Notes: generated by a model from the letters alone, not told the origin. Positions 41,332 through 50,198 are shown, numbered from the stretch's first letter. The stretch: 64,000 nucleotides of DNA from Actinophytocola gossypii (GCF_025165815.1 NZ_JAFFZE010000016.1:150047-214046); one strand, 5' to 3'. Translations and numbers: made by a program.

Positions 41332-42242
41332 TGACGGCAAAGATCGCGTTCGTCGGCCTCGGCGCGATGGGTGGCGGCATGGTGTCGCGCCTGCTCGCCG
41401 CCGGGGCGAACGTCACGGTCTACAACCGCACCCGCTCGCGGGGCGAGGCGCTGGCCGGCGAGGGCGCGGTGCTGGCCACCACCCCCGCCGCCGCGGCGCG
41501 GGGCGCGGACGTGGTGTTCCTGTCGCTGGCCACCAGCGAGGTCGTCGAGCAGCTGCTGTTCGGGGAGAACGGCGTGGTCGAGGGCCTGCCGGCGGGCGCG
41601 ATCGTGGCCGACATGTCGACGGTCGCGCCGGAGTTCGCGGTCGGGCTGCAGGCGCGGCTCGCCGAGACCGGGCACCGCGGGCTGGACGCCTGTGTCCTCG
41701 GCAACGCCCAGCACGCCAAGGACGGCGAGCTGCGGTTCATGATCGGCGGCGCGGCGCAGGACGTGGCCGCGCTGGCGCCGGTGATCGAGCCGCTGGCCAA
41801 GGAGGTCACCCACCTCGGCCCCGGCGGCAAGGGCGCGACCGCCAAGCTCGCGCTGAACCTGCTGATGGGCGTCCAGATGCAGGCGCTGGTCGAGGCGATC
41901 GCGTTCGGCGAGCGGGCCGGGCTGGACCGGCAGACCCTGATCAAGCTGATCGCGGCCGGCGGGTACAGCAGCCCGATGATGAAGTTCAAGGCCGGCGTGA
42001 TGGCGCGGCGGGCGTTCGAGCAGCCGGACTTCCGGCTGAAGCTGATGCGCAAGGACCTCGGGCTGGTGCTGGCCGAGACCCAGGCGCTCGGCGTGCCGAT
42101 GCCGACCACGGCGGCCAGTCACGACTGGCTGACCGCGGCGCAGAACCGAGGGCTCGGCGAGCACGACGTGGCCGCGCTGCTCGCGTTCATGGAGTCGGTC
42201 GCCGGCCTGGACCACTACCCGTGGCCGGGCGAGGCCGCCTGA
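41331..42242 (+). CDS. 3-hydroxyisobutyrate-dehydrogenase-like oxidoreductase
   Basis: 303 residues of the beta-hydroxyacid dehydrogenase family. The NAD(P) motif is at the start (IAFVGLGAMGGGMVSRLLAAG), with the substrate loop DACVLGNAQHAKDGEL (variant of D-x-P-V-S-G) and the catalytic Lys in GPGGKGATAKLALNLLMG at about residue 170. The D-A-C-V-L-G variant and lack of primary-metabolism neighbours suggest it reduces or oxidises a polyketide intermediate or a small keto acid. It is coupled to the SnoaL-like gene. Exact substrate unknown. Confidence 0.82.
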   Translation: MTAKIAFVGLGAMGGGMVSRLLAAGANVTVYNRTRSRGEALAGEGAVLATTPAAAARGADVVFLSLATSEVVEQLLFGENGVVEGLPAGAIVADMSTVAPEFAVGLQARLAETGHRGLDACVLGNAQHAKDGELRFMIGGAAQDVAALAPVIEPLAKEVTHLGPGGKGATAKLALNLLMGVQMQALVEAIAFGERAGLDRQTLIKLIAAGGYSSPMMKFKAGVMARRAFEQPDFRLKLMRKDLGLVLAETQALGVPMPTTAASHDWLTAAQNRGLGEHDVAALLAFMESVAGLDHYPWPGEAA

Positions 42243-42267
42243 CAATTCACTGACAAACGCGACGGCG

Positions 42268-42308
42268 GTGCCGGTCCGGTATATCCGGGCCGGCATCGTT
42301 CTTTTCGT
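42268..42308 (+). terminator. Hairpin terminator with T-rich tail
   Basis: GTGCCGGTCCGG / CCGGGCCGGCAT stem (one G-T pair) with loop TATAT, followed by CGTTCTTTT. It ends the two-gene SnoaL/dehydrogenase unit, so the next genes need their own promoter in 42309-42430. Confidence 0.75.
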
Positions 42309-42439
42309 CGAGAGCCGCTCGAAATTCGGTGGAAACGGGTCATCTGCCCAGCCGGCCGGGACGGCCGACTCATGCAGTTGGGACCGCCGAGACCGCATTC
42401 TTCCATGAAAGGACCTCGTTGCCGAAGCTGGAGAATGGC

Positions 42440-42757
42440 GTGCACCGATCACTTATCGTCGCGCGAATCAAGCCCGACTCACACGACCAGGTCGCCCAGA
42501 TCTGGGCCGATTCCGACGCAACGGAACTGCCGCGCATCGCCGGCGTCGAGCACCGTTCCCTGTGGACCCTCGGAGACGTCTACATCCAGCTGCTGGAGAC
42601 GGCCGAGCCCGGCCAGGAGACGATCAACCGGATCAAGGGTCATCCCGAGTTCGTCGGGATCTCCGAGAAGTTGAGCGAGTTCATCTCGCCCTATCTGCCG
42701 ACCTGGCGCTCGCCCAAGGACGCCCAGGCTCGTCGCTTCTACACCTACGAGAAATAA
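42440..42757 (+). CDS. TcmI-family type II polyketide cyclase
   Basis: 105 residues, the normal size of this ferredoxin-like dimeric cyclase. The start VHRSLIVARIKPDS and the core DSDATELPRIAGVEHRSLW then VYIQLLE are diagnostic of TcmI/WhiE-ORFVII proteins, which close a late ring of tetracenomycin-type and pentangular polyketides. GTG 42440 gives the family start and has GGAG six bases upstream; a TTG at 42419 after AAAGGA is an alternative. It is the first of the core PKS genes, 13 bp before the ACP gene. Confidence 0.9.
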   Translation: MHRSLIVARIKPDSHDQVAQIWADSDATELPRIAGVEHRSLWTLGDVYIQLLETAEPGQETINRIKGHPEFVGISEKLSEFISPYLPTWRSPKDAQARRFYTYEK

Positions 42758-42770
42758 AGGAGCCCCGCAC

Positions 42771-43019
42771 ATGGCGGACGTGTCGTTCGACGACATCGAG
42801 ACGATCCTGGTCAACAAGGTCGGCCTGGCCCCCCAGACGCTGGCCGACGCCCCGGAGAACTCGCTGGAGGACCTGGGGCTCGACTCGCTGGCCGTGCTCG
42901 AGCTGCAGATCGTGATCACCAAGCAGTACGGGATCGAGATCCCCGACGAGAGCGGTGGCCTCAACGTCGGCGAGATCGTCGAGTTCATCAACAACGCAGG
43001 CGACGAGCAGGCAGCGTAA
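42771..43019 (+). CDS. Type II PKS acyl carrier protein
   Basis: 82 residues. The phosphopantetheine attachment motif is DLGLDSLAVLEL with Ser 39. Helix 2/3 sequence QIVITKQYGIEIPDE is the acidic face that contacts KS and CLF. It carries the growing poly-beta-ketone. ATG after AAGGAG, 13 bp from the cyclase and 12 bp from the cyclase-cupin gene, in the middle of the minimal PKS operon. Confidence 0.95.
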   Translation: MADVSFDDIETILVNKVGLAPQTLADAPENSLEDLGLDSLAVLELQIVITKQYGIEIPDESGGLNVGEIVEFINNAGDEQAA

Positions 43020-43031
43020 GGGGAGAGTGAC

Positions 43032-43922
43032 ATGGCTGGGCACACCGACAACCAGATCCGCATCGAGGCGCCGTTCCAGCTGGTCTGGGACATCACCAAC
43101 GACGTGCCGAACTGGCCGAACCTGTTCACCGAGTACGCCGCCACCGAGGTGGTGAGCGAGGAGGGCGACACGATCACCTTCCGGCTCACCATGTACCCGG
43201 ACGACAACGGCCAGACCTGGAGCTGGGTCAGCGAGCGCACCCGGTACTACGACGAGAAGCGCACGCACTCGCACCGCATCGAGACCGGTCCGTTCGAGTA
43301 CATGAACCTCGACTGGTACTACGAGGAGGTCGAGGGCGGGGTCATCCTGCGCTGGGTGCAGGACTTCCACATGAAGGACACCGCACCGGTGGACGACGAG
43401 TGGATGGTCAACAACATCAACAAGAACTCCAAGGTCCAGATGCAGGTCATCAAGGACAAGATCGAGAAGGTCTACCACTCGCGGCGGGCCTCGGAGTTCA
43501 AGACGGTCTCGATCCACGACTGCCCCCAGGACCACCGCCGGGGCGCGACGATCCAGACCCTGCTGTCCCCGCGCACGGTCGGCTCCACCTCCGGGTTCAT
43601 GGGCGGCGCCACGCTCCAGCCGGGTGAGGCCATCGCCGAGCACTACCACCCGTACAGCGAGGAGTTCGTCTTCTGCATCCGCGGTGAGCTGGAGGCCGAC
43701 ATCGACGACACCGTCGTCCCGGTTCCGGCCGGCACCGCGATCCTGGTGCCCAAGGAGACCAGGCACCGGCTGCGCAACGTCGGCTCGGACGAGGTCTTCG
43801 CGGTCTTCCACCTCGGCCCGCTCGCGCCCCGGCCCGAGCTCGGCCACGTGGACACCGAGACCCGCGAGGAGGCGGCCGCCGTCGCGAAAAAGATCCTGGC
43901 CGCCCGGGAGCAGCAGCGATGA
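43032..43922 (+). CDS. Fused aromatase/cyclase (SRPBCC) and cupin protein
   Basis: 296 residues joining two domains that are usually separate. Residues 1-155 are a START/SRPBCC cyclase: IRIEAPFQLVWDITNDVPNW, then WVSERTRYYDEKRTHSHR, and a closing helix VQMQVIKDKIEKVYH. Residues 180-290 are a cupin with GEAIAEHYHPYSEEFVFCIRGELE, whose two His and one Glu form motif 1, and VPKETRHRLRNVG giving motif 2. In whiE-type and pentangular clusters the cyclase directs first-ring formation and the cupin helps later cyclisation or oxidation. The gene overlaps KS-alpha by four bases. Confidence 0.9.
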   Translation: MAGHTDNQIRIEAPFQLVWDITNDVPNWPNLFTEYAATEVVSEEGDTITFRLTMYPDDNGQTWSWVSERTRYYDEKRTHSHRIETGPFEYMNLDWYYEEVEGGVILRWVQDFHMKDTAPVDDEWMVNNINKNSKVQMQVIKDKIEKVYHSRRASEFKTVSIHDCPQDHRRGATIQTLLSPRTVGSTSGFMGGATLQPGEAIAEHYHPYSEEFVFCIRGELEADIDDTVVPVPAGTAILVPKETRHRLRNVGSDEVFAVFHLGPLAPRPELGHVDTETREEAAAVAKKILAAREQQR

Positions 43923-45187
43923 ATCATCGGAGGGTAGTGGTCACCGGGGTCGGCGTGGTCGCCCCCGGTGGCGTCACGCGGGAGGGCTTCTGGTCGACGC
44001 TGACCGCCGGCCGCACCGCGACCCGGAAGATCACGTTCTTCGACGCCACGAAGTTCCGTTCCCGGGTGGCCGCCGAGGCCGACTTCGACCCGGTCGCGGC
44101 CGGCCTGACCGCCCAGGAGATCCGGCGTGCCGACCGGTACGTGCAGTTCGGGCTCGCCTGCGCGGCCGAGGCGCTGGCCGACTCCGGGCTGGAGCTGGAC
44201 GAGAAGACGCTGGACAACACCGGCGTGGTGATGGGCTCGGCGGTCGGCGGCACGATGGCCCTGGAGGACGAGTACGTCGCGGTGTCCAACACCGGCAAGA
44301 ACTGGCTCGTGGACCACACCTACGCCGGGCCGTTCCTGTACCAGGCGCTGGTGCCCTCGTCGTTGTCGGCGGACATCGCGCACCGGTACGGCACGCACGG
44401 TCCGACGCAGGTGGTGTCGACCGGGTGCACGTCCGGCATCGACGCGATCGGGTACGCCTGGCACCTGGTGCAGGACGGCGAGGCGGACGTGATCATCGCC
44501 GGCGCGTCGGACAGCCCGATCTCGCCGGTCACGGTGTCCTCGTTCGACGCGATCAAGGCGACCACGCCGGAGAACGACGACCCGGAGCACGCCTCCCGCC
44601 CGTTCGACGCGACCCGCAAGGGCTTCGTCATGGGTGAGGGTGGCGCGGTGCTGATCCTCGAGGAGCTCTCGCACGCGCTCGCGCGGGACGCGAAGATCTA
44701 CTGCGAGGTGACCGGGTACGCCAGCCGATCCAACGGGTTCCACATGACCGGGCTGCGGCCCGACGGGCTGGAGATGGCCGAGGCCATCCGGGTGTCCCTG
44801 GACCAGGGCCGCACCAATCCGTCCGATGTGGACTACATCTGCGCGCACGGCTCGGGCACCAAGCAGAACGACCGGCACGAGACCGCGGCGTTCAAGAAGG
44901 CGCTCGGCGACCACGCCTACCGCACCCCGGTGAGCTCGATCAAGTCGATGGTCGGGCACTCGCTCGGCGCGATCGGCGCGATCGAGATGGCCGCGTGCGC
45001 GCTCACCATCGACCGGAACACGATCGCGCCGACGGCCAACTGGGCCAACCGCGACCCGGAGTGCGACCTGGACTACACGCCGAACACCGCCCGGGAGGCA
45101 GACGTGGACGTCGCGCTGTCGGTCGGCAGCGGGTTCGGCGGGTTCCAGTCCGCGATGGTGTTCAGCCGCCTGAAGGAGGCGTCATGA
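43919..45187 (+). CDS. Type II PKS ketosynthase, alpha subunit (KS-alpha)
   Basis: 422 residues. The nucleophile is Cys 170 in VSTGCTSGID and the His pair is His 310 (CAHGSGTKQND) and His 347 (MVGHSLGAIG), with Lys 342 in SSIKSM. It catalyses decarboxylative condensation of malonyl units on the ACP. Sequence features (NTGKNWLVDH, HGPTQVVSTGCTSG) are standard for aromatic PKS KS-alpha. Overlaps the cyclase-cupin gene upstream and the chain-length factor gene downstream by four bases each, so all three are coupled. Confidence 0.98.
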   Translation: MNHRRVVVTGVGVVAPGGVTREGFWSTLTAGRTATRKITFFDATKFRSRVAAEADFDPVAAGLTAQEIRRADRYVQFGLACAAEALADSGLELDEKTLDNTGVVMGSAVGGTMALEDEYVAVSNTGKNWLVDHTYAGPFLYQALVPSSLSADIAHRYGTHGPTQVVSTGCTSGIDAIGYAWHLVQDGEADVIIAGASDSPISPVTVSSFDAIKATTPENDDPEHASRPFDATRKGFVMGEGGAVLILEELSHALARDAKIYCEVTGYASRSNGFHMTGLRPDGLEMAEAIRVSLDQGRTNPSDVDYICAHGSGTKQNDRHETAAFKKALGDHAYRTPVSSIKSMVGHSLGAIGAIEMAACALTIDRNTIAPTANWANRDPECDLDYTPNTAREADVDVALSVGSGFGGFQSAMVFSRLKEAS

Positions 45188-46419
45188 GTCAGCCCCGTGC
45201 GGTGATCACGGGCATCGGGGTGGTCGCGCCGTCCGGCGTGGGTGCCGACGCGCACTGGAAGTCCGTGCTGGACGGCAGCTCGAAACTGGCGCCGATCACC
45301 CGGTTCGACGCGTCCGGCTACCCGGTCTCACTGGCCGGGGAGGTGGCCGACTTCGACCCGGACGAGTACGTCACGCCCCGGCTCAAGGTCGCCACCGACC
45401 GGTGGACCTGGCACGGGTTCGCGGCCACCCAGGAGGCGCTGGACGACTCCGGCGTCGACCTGTCCGCGATGGACCCGTACGACACCGCGGTCGCGCTGGC
45501 GTCGTCGTCCGGCGGCAACGAGTTCGGCCAGGGCGAGTTGCAGTCGCTGTGGGCGGAGCCGGACGGCGCGGTGAGCGTGTACCAGTCGATCGCGTGGTTC
45601 TACGCGGCCAGCGTCGGCCAGATCTCGATCCTGCACCAGCTCAAGGGCCAGTGCAGCGTGCTGGTCGCGGAGAGCGCGGGCGGGCTGGACAGCTTCGCGC
45701 AGGCCACCAGGACCGTCCGGCGCGGCACGAAGGTCGTGCTCGCCGGCGGCACCGAGGGCCCGCTGTCGCCGTACGCGCTGACCTGCCAGCTCGCCACCCG
45801 GCGGCTGGCCACCGGCACCGACCCGGACACCGCCTACCAGCCGTTCGCGGCCGGTGCCGCCGGCTACGTCGCCGCCGAGGGCGGTGCCGTGCTGCTGGTG
45901 GAGGACCTGGACCACGCGCGCGAACGCGGCGCGGTCATCCACGGCGAGGTGCTCGGCTGGGGTGCCACGCACGACGGCCGGGCCTCCCGTCCTGGCGACG
46001 GCGGCGACACCGGGCAGGTCGCGCGGGCCATGCGGGTGGCGCTGGAGCGGGCCGGGCGGCAGGCGTCCGACGTGGACGTCGTGTTCCCGGACGCGCTCGG
46101 CGTGCCGGAGTGCGACCGGGTCGAGGCCGAGGCCATCCGCTCGGTGTTCGGCGACGACGTCCGGGTCACCACGCAGAAGGGCCGGCTGGGGCGGATGTAC
46201 CAGGGCGGCGCGGCGGTCGACGTGGCCACCGCGCTGCAGGCCATGCGGTACGACACGCTGCCGGCCACGCCCGGGCTGACCGAGCCGGCACCGGGCTGCG
46301 AGCTGAACTTCGTCACCGAGCCGACAACGCAGCGGACGTCGCTGGCGCTGATCAACGCCCGCGGGTTCGACGGGTACAACACCGCGCTCGTCGTCGGCCG
46401 CTACGAGGAGGAGTCATGA
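45184..46419 (+). CDS. Type II PKS chain-length factor (KS-beta)
   Basis: 411 residues, homologous to KS-alpha but without the nucleophilic Cys. The equivalent position is Ser 164 in VAESAGGLDS, where most chain-length factors have Gln. The protein pairs with KS-alpha and fixes the number of elongation steps. Residues such as WFYAASVGQISILHQ line the polyketide tunnel, but I do not predict the length from them. The His of the second motif is also replaced (VFPDALGVPECDR), as expected. ATG 45184 overlaps the KS-alpha stop. Confidence 0.97.
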   Translation: MSQPRAVITGIGVVAPSGVGADAHWKSVLDGSSKLAPITRFDASGYPVSLAGEVADFDPDEYVTPRLKVATDRWTWHGFAATQEALDDSGVDLSAMDPYDTAVALASSSGGNEFGQGELQSLWAEPDGAVSVYQSIAWFYAASVGQISILHQLKGQCSVLVAESAGGLDSFAQATRTVRRGTKVVLAGGTEGPLSPYALTCQLATRRLATGTDPDTAYQPFAAGAAGYVAAEGGAVLLVEDLDHARERGAVIHGEVLGWGATHDGRASRPGDGGDTGQVARAMRVALERAGRQASDVDVVFPDALGVPECDRVEAEAIRSVFGDDVRVTTQKGRLGRMYQGGAAVDVATALQAMRYDTLPATPGLTEPAPGCELNFVTEPTTQRTSLALINARGFDGYNTALVVGRYEEES

Positions 46420-46742
46420 GCAGGGCGCGAATCGTGTTCCTCATCCGGGTGCCGGCGGAGAACGTGGAGCGGTTCCTCGCCGCCTACGAGCGGATCCGCT
46501 ACCAGGTGGCCGGCGGGGTGCCGGGGCACGTGCTGGACCAGGTGTGCCAGTCCACCACCGACCCGGAGCAGTGGCTGATCACCAGCGAGTGGGAGTCGCT
46601 CGACCACTTCGTCGCCTGGGAGCAGAGCCCGGGGCACCGGGAGCTGGCCGGGCCGATGCGCGCCTGCATGACCGAGGCCAGGTCGATCAAGTTCGAGATC
46701 CGGGAAGAGACGGCCAACACCACGAGAAGGCTGGCGGGCTGA
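46416..46742 (+). CDS. ABM-family (antibiotic biosynthesis) monooxygenase
   Basis: 108 residues with a dimeric ferredoxin-like fold: RIVFLIRVPAENVERFLAAY, WLITSEWESLDHFVAWEQS and a short tail. Cofactor-free ActVA-Orf6/TcmH-like enzymes of this type oxidise anthrones or naphthacenones to quinones. Overlaps the chain-length-factor gene by four bases and precedes the DUF1772 gene by 12 bp. Likely quinone-forming step of the pathway. Confidence 0.87.
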   Translation: MSRARIVFLIRVPAENVERFLAAYERIRYQVAGGVPGHVLDQVCQSTTDPEQWLITSEWESLDHFVAWEQSPGHRELAGPMRACMTEARSIKFEIREETANTTRRLAG

Positions 46743-46754
46743 GTAGGAGAAGAG

Positions 46755-47222
46755 ATGACCACGTCCCTCACCATCATGAGTGTCTGGGTGCTGGCCGCGG
46801 CCGGCATCCAGCTCGGCACCCTCTGGATCATGAAGCTGTCGATCCTGCCACTGCTCAACGGCCTGCCCTACAGCCAGTACGTCAGCACGTGCCAGCGCAT
46901 CGACATGCACGTGTTCCACCCGATCGCGGTGTGGAACGGCATCATCGCGGCCGGGGTGGGTGTGATCGCGGCGTTCGCCACCACGGGCGGCGGCTCCGCG
47001 GCGCTGTTCATCATCGGCAGCGTCGGCATGCTGATCGTCGGCCTGGCCTCCGAGGGGGTCAACCGGCCGATCTGGCGGCAGATCGAGAAGTGGAGCGTCG
47101 ACACCGTCGACGACGACCAGTGGGCGAAGAAGCGGCACATCTGGCACATCGCCCACCAGGTGCGGACCTACGGCGGCATCCTCGCGGTGGCGGCGTACCT
47201 CGCCGCGATCCTGACCATCTAG
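46755..47222 (+). CDS. DUF1772 anthrone-oxygenase-like membrane protein
   Basis: 155 residues with four membrane helices. The family signature is RIDMHVFHPIAVWNG in the middle and RHIWHIAHQVRTYGGILA before the last helix, with conserved His and Arg. DUF1772 includes anthrone oxygenases of fungal and bacterial aromatic polyketide pathways and the emodinanthrone oxygenase group. Position directly after the ABM gene makes a role in ring oxidation likely but unproven. It ends the first PKS operon, before a strong terminator. Confidence 0.78.
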   Translation: MTTSLTIMSVWVLAAAGIQLGTLWIMKLSILPLLNGLPYSQYVSTCQRIDMHVFHPIAVWNGIIAAGVGVIAAFATTGGGSAALFIIGSVGMLIVGLASEGVNRPIWRQIEKWSVDTVDDDQWAKKRHIWHIAHQVRTYGGILAVAAYLAAILTI

Positions 47223-47271
47223 TTAGGACACTCGAGAAACGCTGACAGTCAACCGTTCCGACCGCTCGAGA

Positions 47272-47308
47272 GATCCCCGCCCGACCTGCCGGGCGGGGAT
47301 CATCTTTT
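47272..47308 (+). terminator. Intrinsic terminator of the minimal-PKS operon
   Basis: A 12-bp perfect stem GATCCCCGCCCG/CGGGCGGGGATC, six-base loop and a T-rich tail (ATCTTTTCC), 50 bp after the DUF1772 stop. Confidence 0.9.
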
Positions 47309-47347
47309 CCTGGACAACTATGCACTCCAAGCACCTCGGGAGGTGTC

Positions 47348-48982
47348 GTGCACTTACCGAAGAGCGCGCGGCGTCGTTGGCAGGCGTTCGGCGCCGGCCT
47401 CGCCGCCGTGACGATCGCCGCGATGGGGATCACCGCCGCGTCCGGACCCACCGCCGCGAGCGGCGACTCGGATTCCAAGAAGCACTGGCGTTCCAGCGAC
47501 TGGCCGACCTGGCAGCTGAACCCCCAGGGCACCCGCTACAACGCCGACGAGCGACGGATTCGGCCGCACAACGTGGACGAGCTGGAACTCAAGTGGTCGC
47601 ACACGTTCGCGCACGTGCCGTACGCCCGGGTGGGCAGCCAGCCCGCGGTGGCCGACGGCGTGCTGTACGTCGGTGGTCCCGACGGCGAGTTCGCCGCGCT
47701 GGACGCCAAGACCGGCGAGGCGCGCTGGACCTACAACATCACCGAGGTCACCGGACCGCTGCCGGACGGGTCGCCGAACGGCATCCGGGACGGCGCCGCG
47801 GTGGTCGGCGACACCGTCTACTTCGGCGACTCCACCGGCCGGGTCTTCGCGCTGGACCGCGAGACCGGCGAGGAGGTGTGGGTCCACCGGGCCAGCGAGC
47901 AGGCCAACTCGGCGATGACGAGCTCCCCGCTGGTGATCGGCGGCCGCCTGTACATCGGCGTGTCCACCCTGGAGGCGGGCCTCGCCGGCGACCCGGAGTA
48001 CCCCTGCTGCCGGCACCGCGGCCAGGTCGTCGCACTCGACGCGGACACCGGTGAGCGGATCTGGTCCTACTACACGATGCGCCCGGCCGAGGCGGTCGGC
48101 ACCTGGCCGAGCGGCGCGACCAAGTACGCCCCGTCCGGCGGCAGCGTGTGGGGCAGCCCGGTGGCCGACCTGAAGACCAGGACGATCTTCGTCGGTACCG
48201 GCCAGAACACCACCGGCTCCGAGGGCGACATCAACAGCGTGGTCGCGCTGTCGATGGACACCGGCAAGGTGCGCTGGAAGAACCGGATGACGTTCCCGGA
48301 CACCTACACCACCGCGTGCGAGCAGGAGAACCCAGGCGCGTACTGCCCGGGGAAGGGCACCACCGCGCTGGACGCCGACTTCGGCGCGTCCGCGAACGTG
48401 ATCAAGTTCCGCGGCCGCACGCTGGTCACGATCGGCCAGAAGAACGGCATGTACTACGCCTTCGACGCGCGCACCGGGCGGCTGGTGTGGGACGTGGAGC
48501 TGGCGCCCGGCCCGCACGGCGGCGTCGGCGTGCAGTGGGGCAGCGTGTTCGACGGCCGGTACCTGTACGCGGCGACCTGGTACGAGGAGCCGAGCACGAT
48601 CTACAAGATCGACCCGAGGAACGGCCGGATCGTCTGGGAGAGCCCGCACCCGGAGGACGGCTGCAGCACCGGCGGCGCGGCGGCCCACCCGGAGCTGTGC
48701 ATGCCGATCTACACGGCCGCGGTCAGCGGCTCGCCCGGGCTGATCTACGAGGGCAGCGCGGACGGCAAGTTCCGCATCTTCTCCTCGCGCACCGGGGAGC
48801 AGCTGTTCGAGTTCGACGCGATCCGGGACTTCCAGAGCGTCAACGGCCCCGGCCGGGGCAGCGCGCTGTCCGGCAACGGCGGCGCGGTGATCGCCGACGG
48901 GATGGTCTACGTGATGGCCGGCTACTACCCGTTCTACCCGACCGACAAGGGCACGGTACTGCTGGCCTTCGGCCTGGAGTGA
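47348..48982 (+). CDS. Exported PQQ-type beta-propeller dehydrogenase
   Basis: 544 residues. An N-terminal signal segment (WQAFGAGLAAVTIAAMG) is followed by seven to eight propeller W-motifs of the A-x-D-x-x-T-G-x-x-x-W type (for example ALDAKTGEARWTYN, ALDRETGEEVWVHR, ALDADTGERIWSYY). A vicinal Cys pair (Cys 220-Cys 221 in EYPCCRHRG) is present, as in PQQ-dependent alcohol and polyvinyl-alcohol dehydrogenases, where it sits over the PQQ ring. No cytochrome c domain is attached. Such an enzyme would act outside the cell on an exported product. GTG 47348 follows GGGAGG. It has its own promoter after the terminator. Confidence 0.85.
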   Translation: MHLPKSARRRWQAFGAGLAAVTIAAMGITAASGPTAASGDSDSKKHWRSSDWPTWQLNPQGTRYNADERRIRPHNVDELELKWSHTFAHVPYARVGSQPAVADGVLYVGGPDGEFAALDAKTGEARWTYNITEVTGPLPDGSPNGIRDGAAVVGDTVYFGDSTGRVFALDRETGEEVWVHRASEQANSAMTSSPLVIGGRLYIGVSTLEAGLAGDPEYPCCRHRGQVVALDADTGERIWSYYTMRPAEAVGTWPSGATKYAPSGGSVWGSPVADLKTRTIFVGTGQNTTGSEGDINSVVALSMDTGKVRWKNRMTFPDTYTTACEQENPGAYCPGKGTTALDADFGASANVIKFRGRTLVTIGQKNGMYYAFDARTGRLVWDVELAPGPHGGVGVQWGSVFDGRYLYAATWYEEPSTIYKIDPRNGRIVWESPHPEDGCSTGGAAAHPELCMPIYTAAVSGSPGLIYEGSADGKFRIFSSRTGEQLFEFDAIRDFQSVNGPGRGSALSGNGGAVIADGMVYVMAGYYPFYPTDKGTVLLAFGLE

Positions 48983-49014
48983 CGGCTGTCCCCACTGATC
49001 GAACGGACGACTCC

Positions 49015-50196
49015 ATGACCGACAACCTCACAGTAAGACCCTCGGTGCCGGGTTCCCTGGCACCACGGGCCAGTTCGTTACGCGCCCTGGCCCCGGACCT
49101 GTCCCGCGGCTTCATGCTGCTGCTGATCGCCATCGTGCACGCGTCGGTGTTCCGGTCGGCGTGGAGCGGCAGCGGGTTCAGCGCGTCCGACCCGGTGGAC
49201 CTCGCCGTGAGCGGGCTGACCACGCTGCTGGCCGACGATCGCGGCTTCGCGTTGTTCGCCGTGCTGTTCGGCTACGGCGTGGCCCAGCTCTACCACCGCG
49301 GCACCGCCGACGGGCAGGAGTGGCCGGTGCTGCGCGTGCTGCTGCGGCGGCGTGGCCTCTGGCTGGTCGTCATCGGCCTGGCACACACGGTCCTGCTGTT
49401 CTTCGGGGACATGCTCGCCGTGTACGGCCTGATCGTGCTGGCCTTCGCCGGAGCGCTGCGGTGGGCCGGCCGCCGCCTGCTCGCGCACGCGTTCGCCTGG
49501 CTGGCCGGCGGAACGCTGGTCTACGCGTTCGGGCTGCCGATGATCTATCAGCTGCTCATCGGCTGGAACAGCGTGGCTCCCGGCGAGGCGACCGTGCTGA
49601 GCGACCTGCAGTACCGGCTCGGCTGGCCGCTGATGATGCCGCTGGCGTTCGCCAACGCGGTGTTCCCCTTCCTGATCGGGGTGTGGGCGGCCCGGCGCCG
49701 CGTGCTGGACGAACCGGAACGCAACCGGAAGCTCCTGCGCGCGGTCGCCGGCTACGGCGTCACCATCTCGGTGCTGGCCGGGCTGCCGTACGCGCTGCTC
49801 AGCGTGGGGATGTGGCAGGCGTCGCCGATGACCTACACCGGCGTGTACTGGGTGAACCTGATGTCCAGCTACGCCGGCGGTTTCGGGTACGCGGCGGTCT
49901 TCGCGCTGATCGCCATCCGGATCGGCCAGCGCCGAGGACCGGTGGTCGGCGCGCTGGTCGCCACCGGGCAGCGGTCGATGACCTGCTACCTGCTGCAGTC
50001 CGTGGCCTGGATGGTGCTCAGCGCGCCGTACCTGTTGGGACTGCAGAACTCCATGTCCAACATCGCCGCGGCTGGCATGGGTGTCGGGGTGTGGCTGGTC
50101 ACGGTCCTGATGGCCGATGCCATGGCACGCAGGGGCATCCGCGGTCCGGCCGAGACCTTCTACCGGCGGATGACCTACGGGCGAACGCGGGCATAG
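49015..50196 (+). CDS. DUF418-family membrane protein
   Basis: 393 residues with about ten membrane helices. The motif LAPDLSRGFMLLLIAIVH after the N-terminus and LAFANAVFPFLIGVWAARRR and GQRSMTCYLLQS later are the DUF418 pattern (R-G-x-x-L-x-x-I and G-R-x-x-L-T-x-Y-L-x-Q). The family is related to acyltransferase-3/heparan-acetyltransferase folds; substrates are unknown, and a role in export or modification of the polyketide is conceivable. A GTG at 48979 overlaps the stop of the preceding gene and is an alternative start. Confidence 0.85.
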   Translation: MTDNLTVRPSVPGSLAPRASSLRALAPDLSRGFMLLLIAIVHASVFRSAWSGSGFSASDPVDLAVSGLTTLLADDRGFALFAVLFGYGVAQLYHRGTADGQEWPVLRVLLRRRGLWLVVIGLAHTVLLFFGDMLAVYGLIVLAFAGALRWAGRRLLAHAFAWLAGGTLVYAFGLPMIYQLLIGWNSVAPGEATVLSDLQYRLGWPLMMPLAFANAVFPFLIGVWAARRRVLDEPERNRKLLRAVAGYGVTISVLAGLPYALLSVGMWQASPMTYTGVYWVNLMSSYAGGFGYAAVFALIAIRIGQRRGPVVGALVATGQRSMTCYLLQSVAWMVLSAPYLLGLQNSMSNIAAAGMGVGVWLVTVLMADAMARRGIRGPAETFYRRMTYGRTRA

Positions 50197-50198
50197 CG

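Noticed and set aside
39700..47222. The cluster as a simple whiE spore-pigment locus
   Set aside because: Core genes are similar in kind, but methylation, glycosylation, P450 and propeller genes exceed the pigment set. Phylogeny would be needed to settle it.
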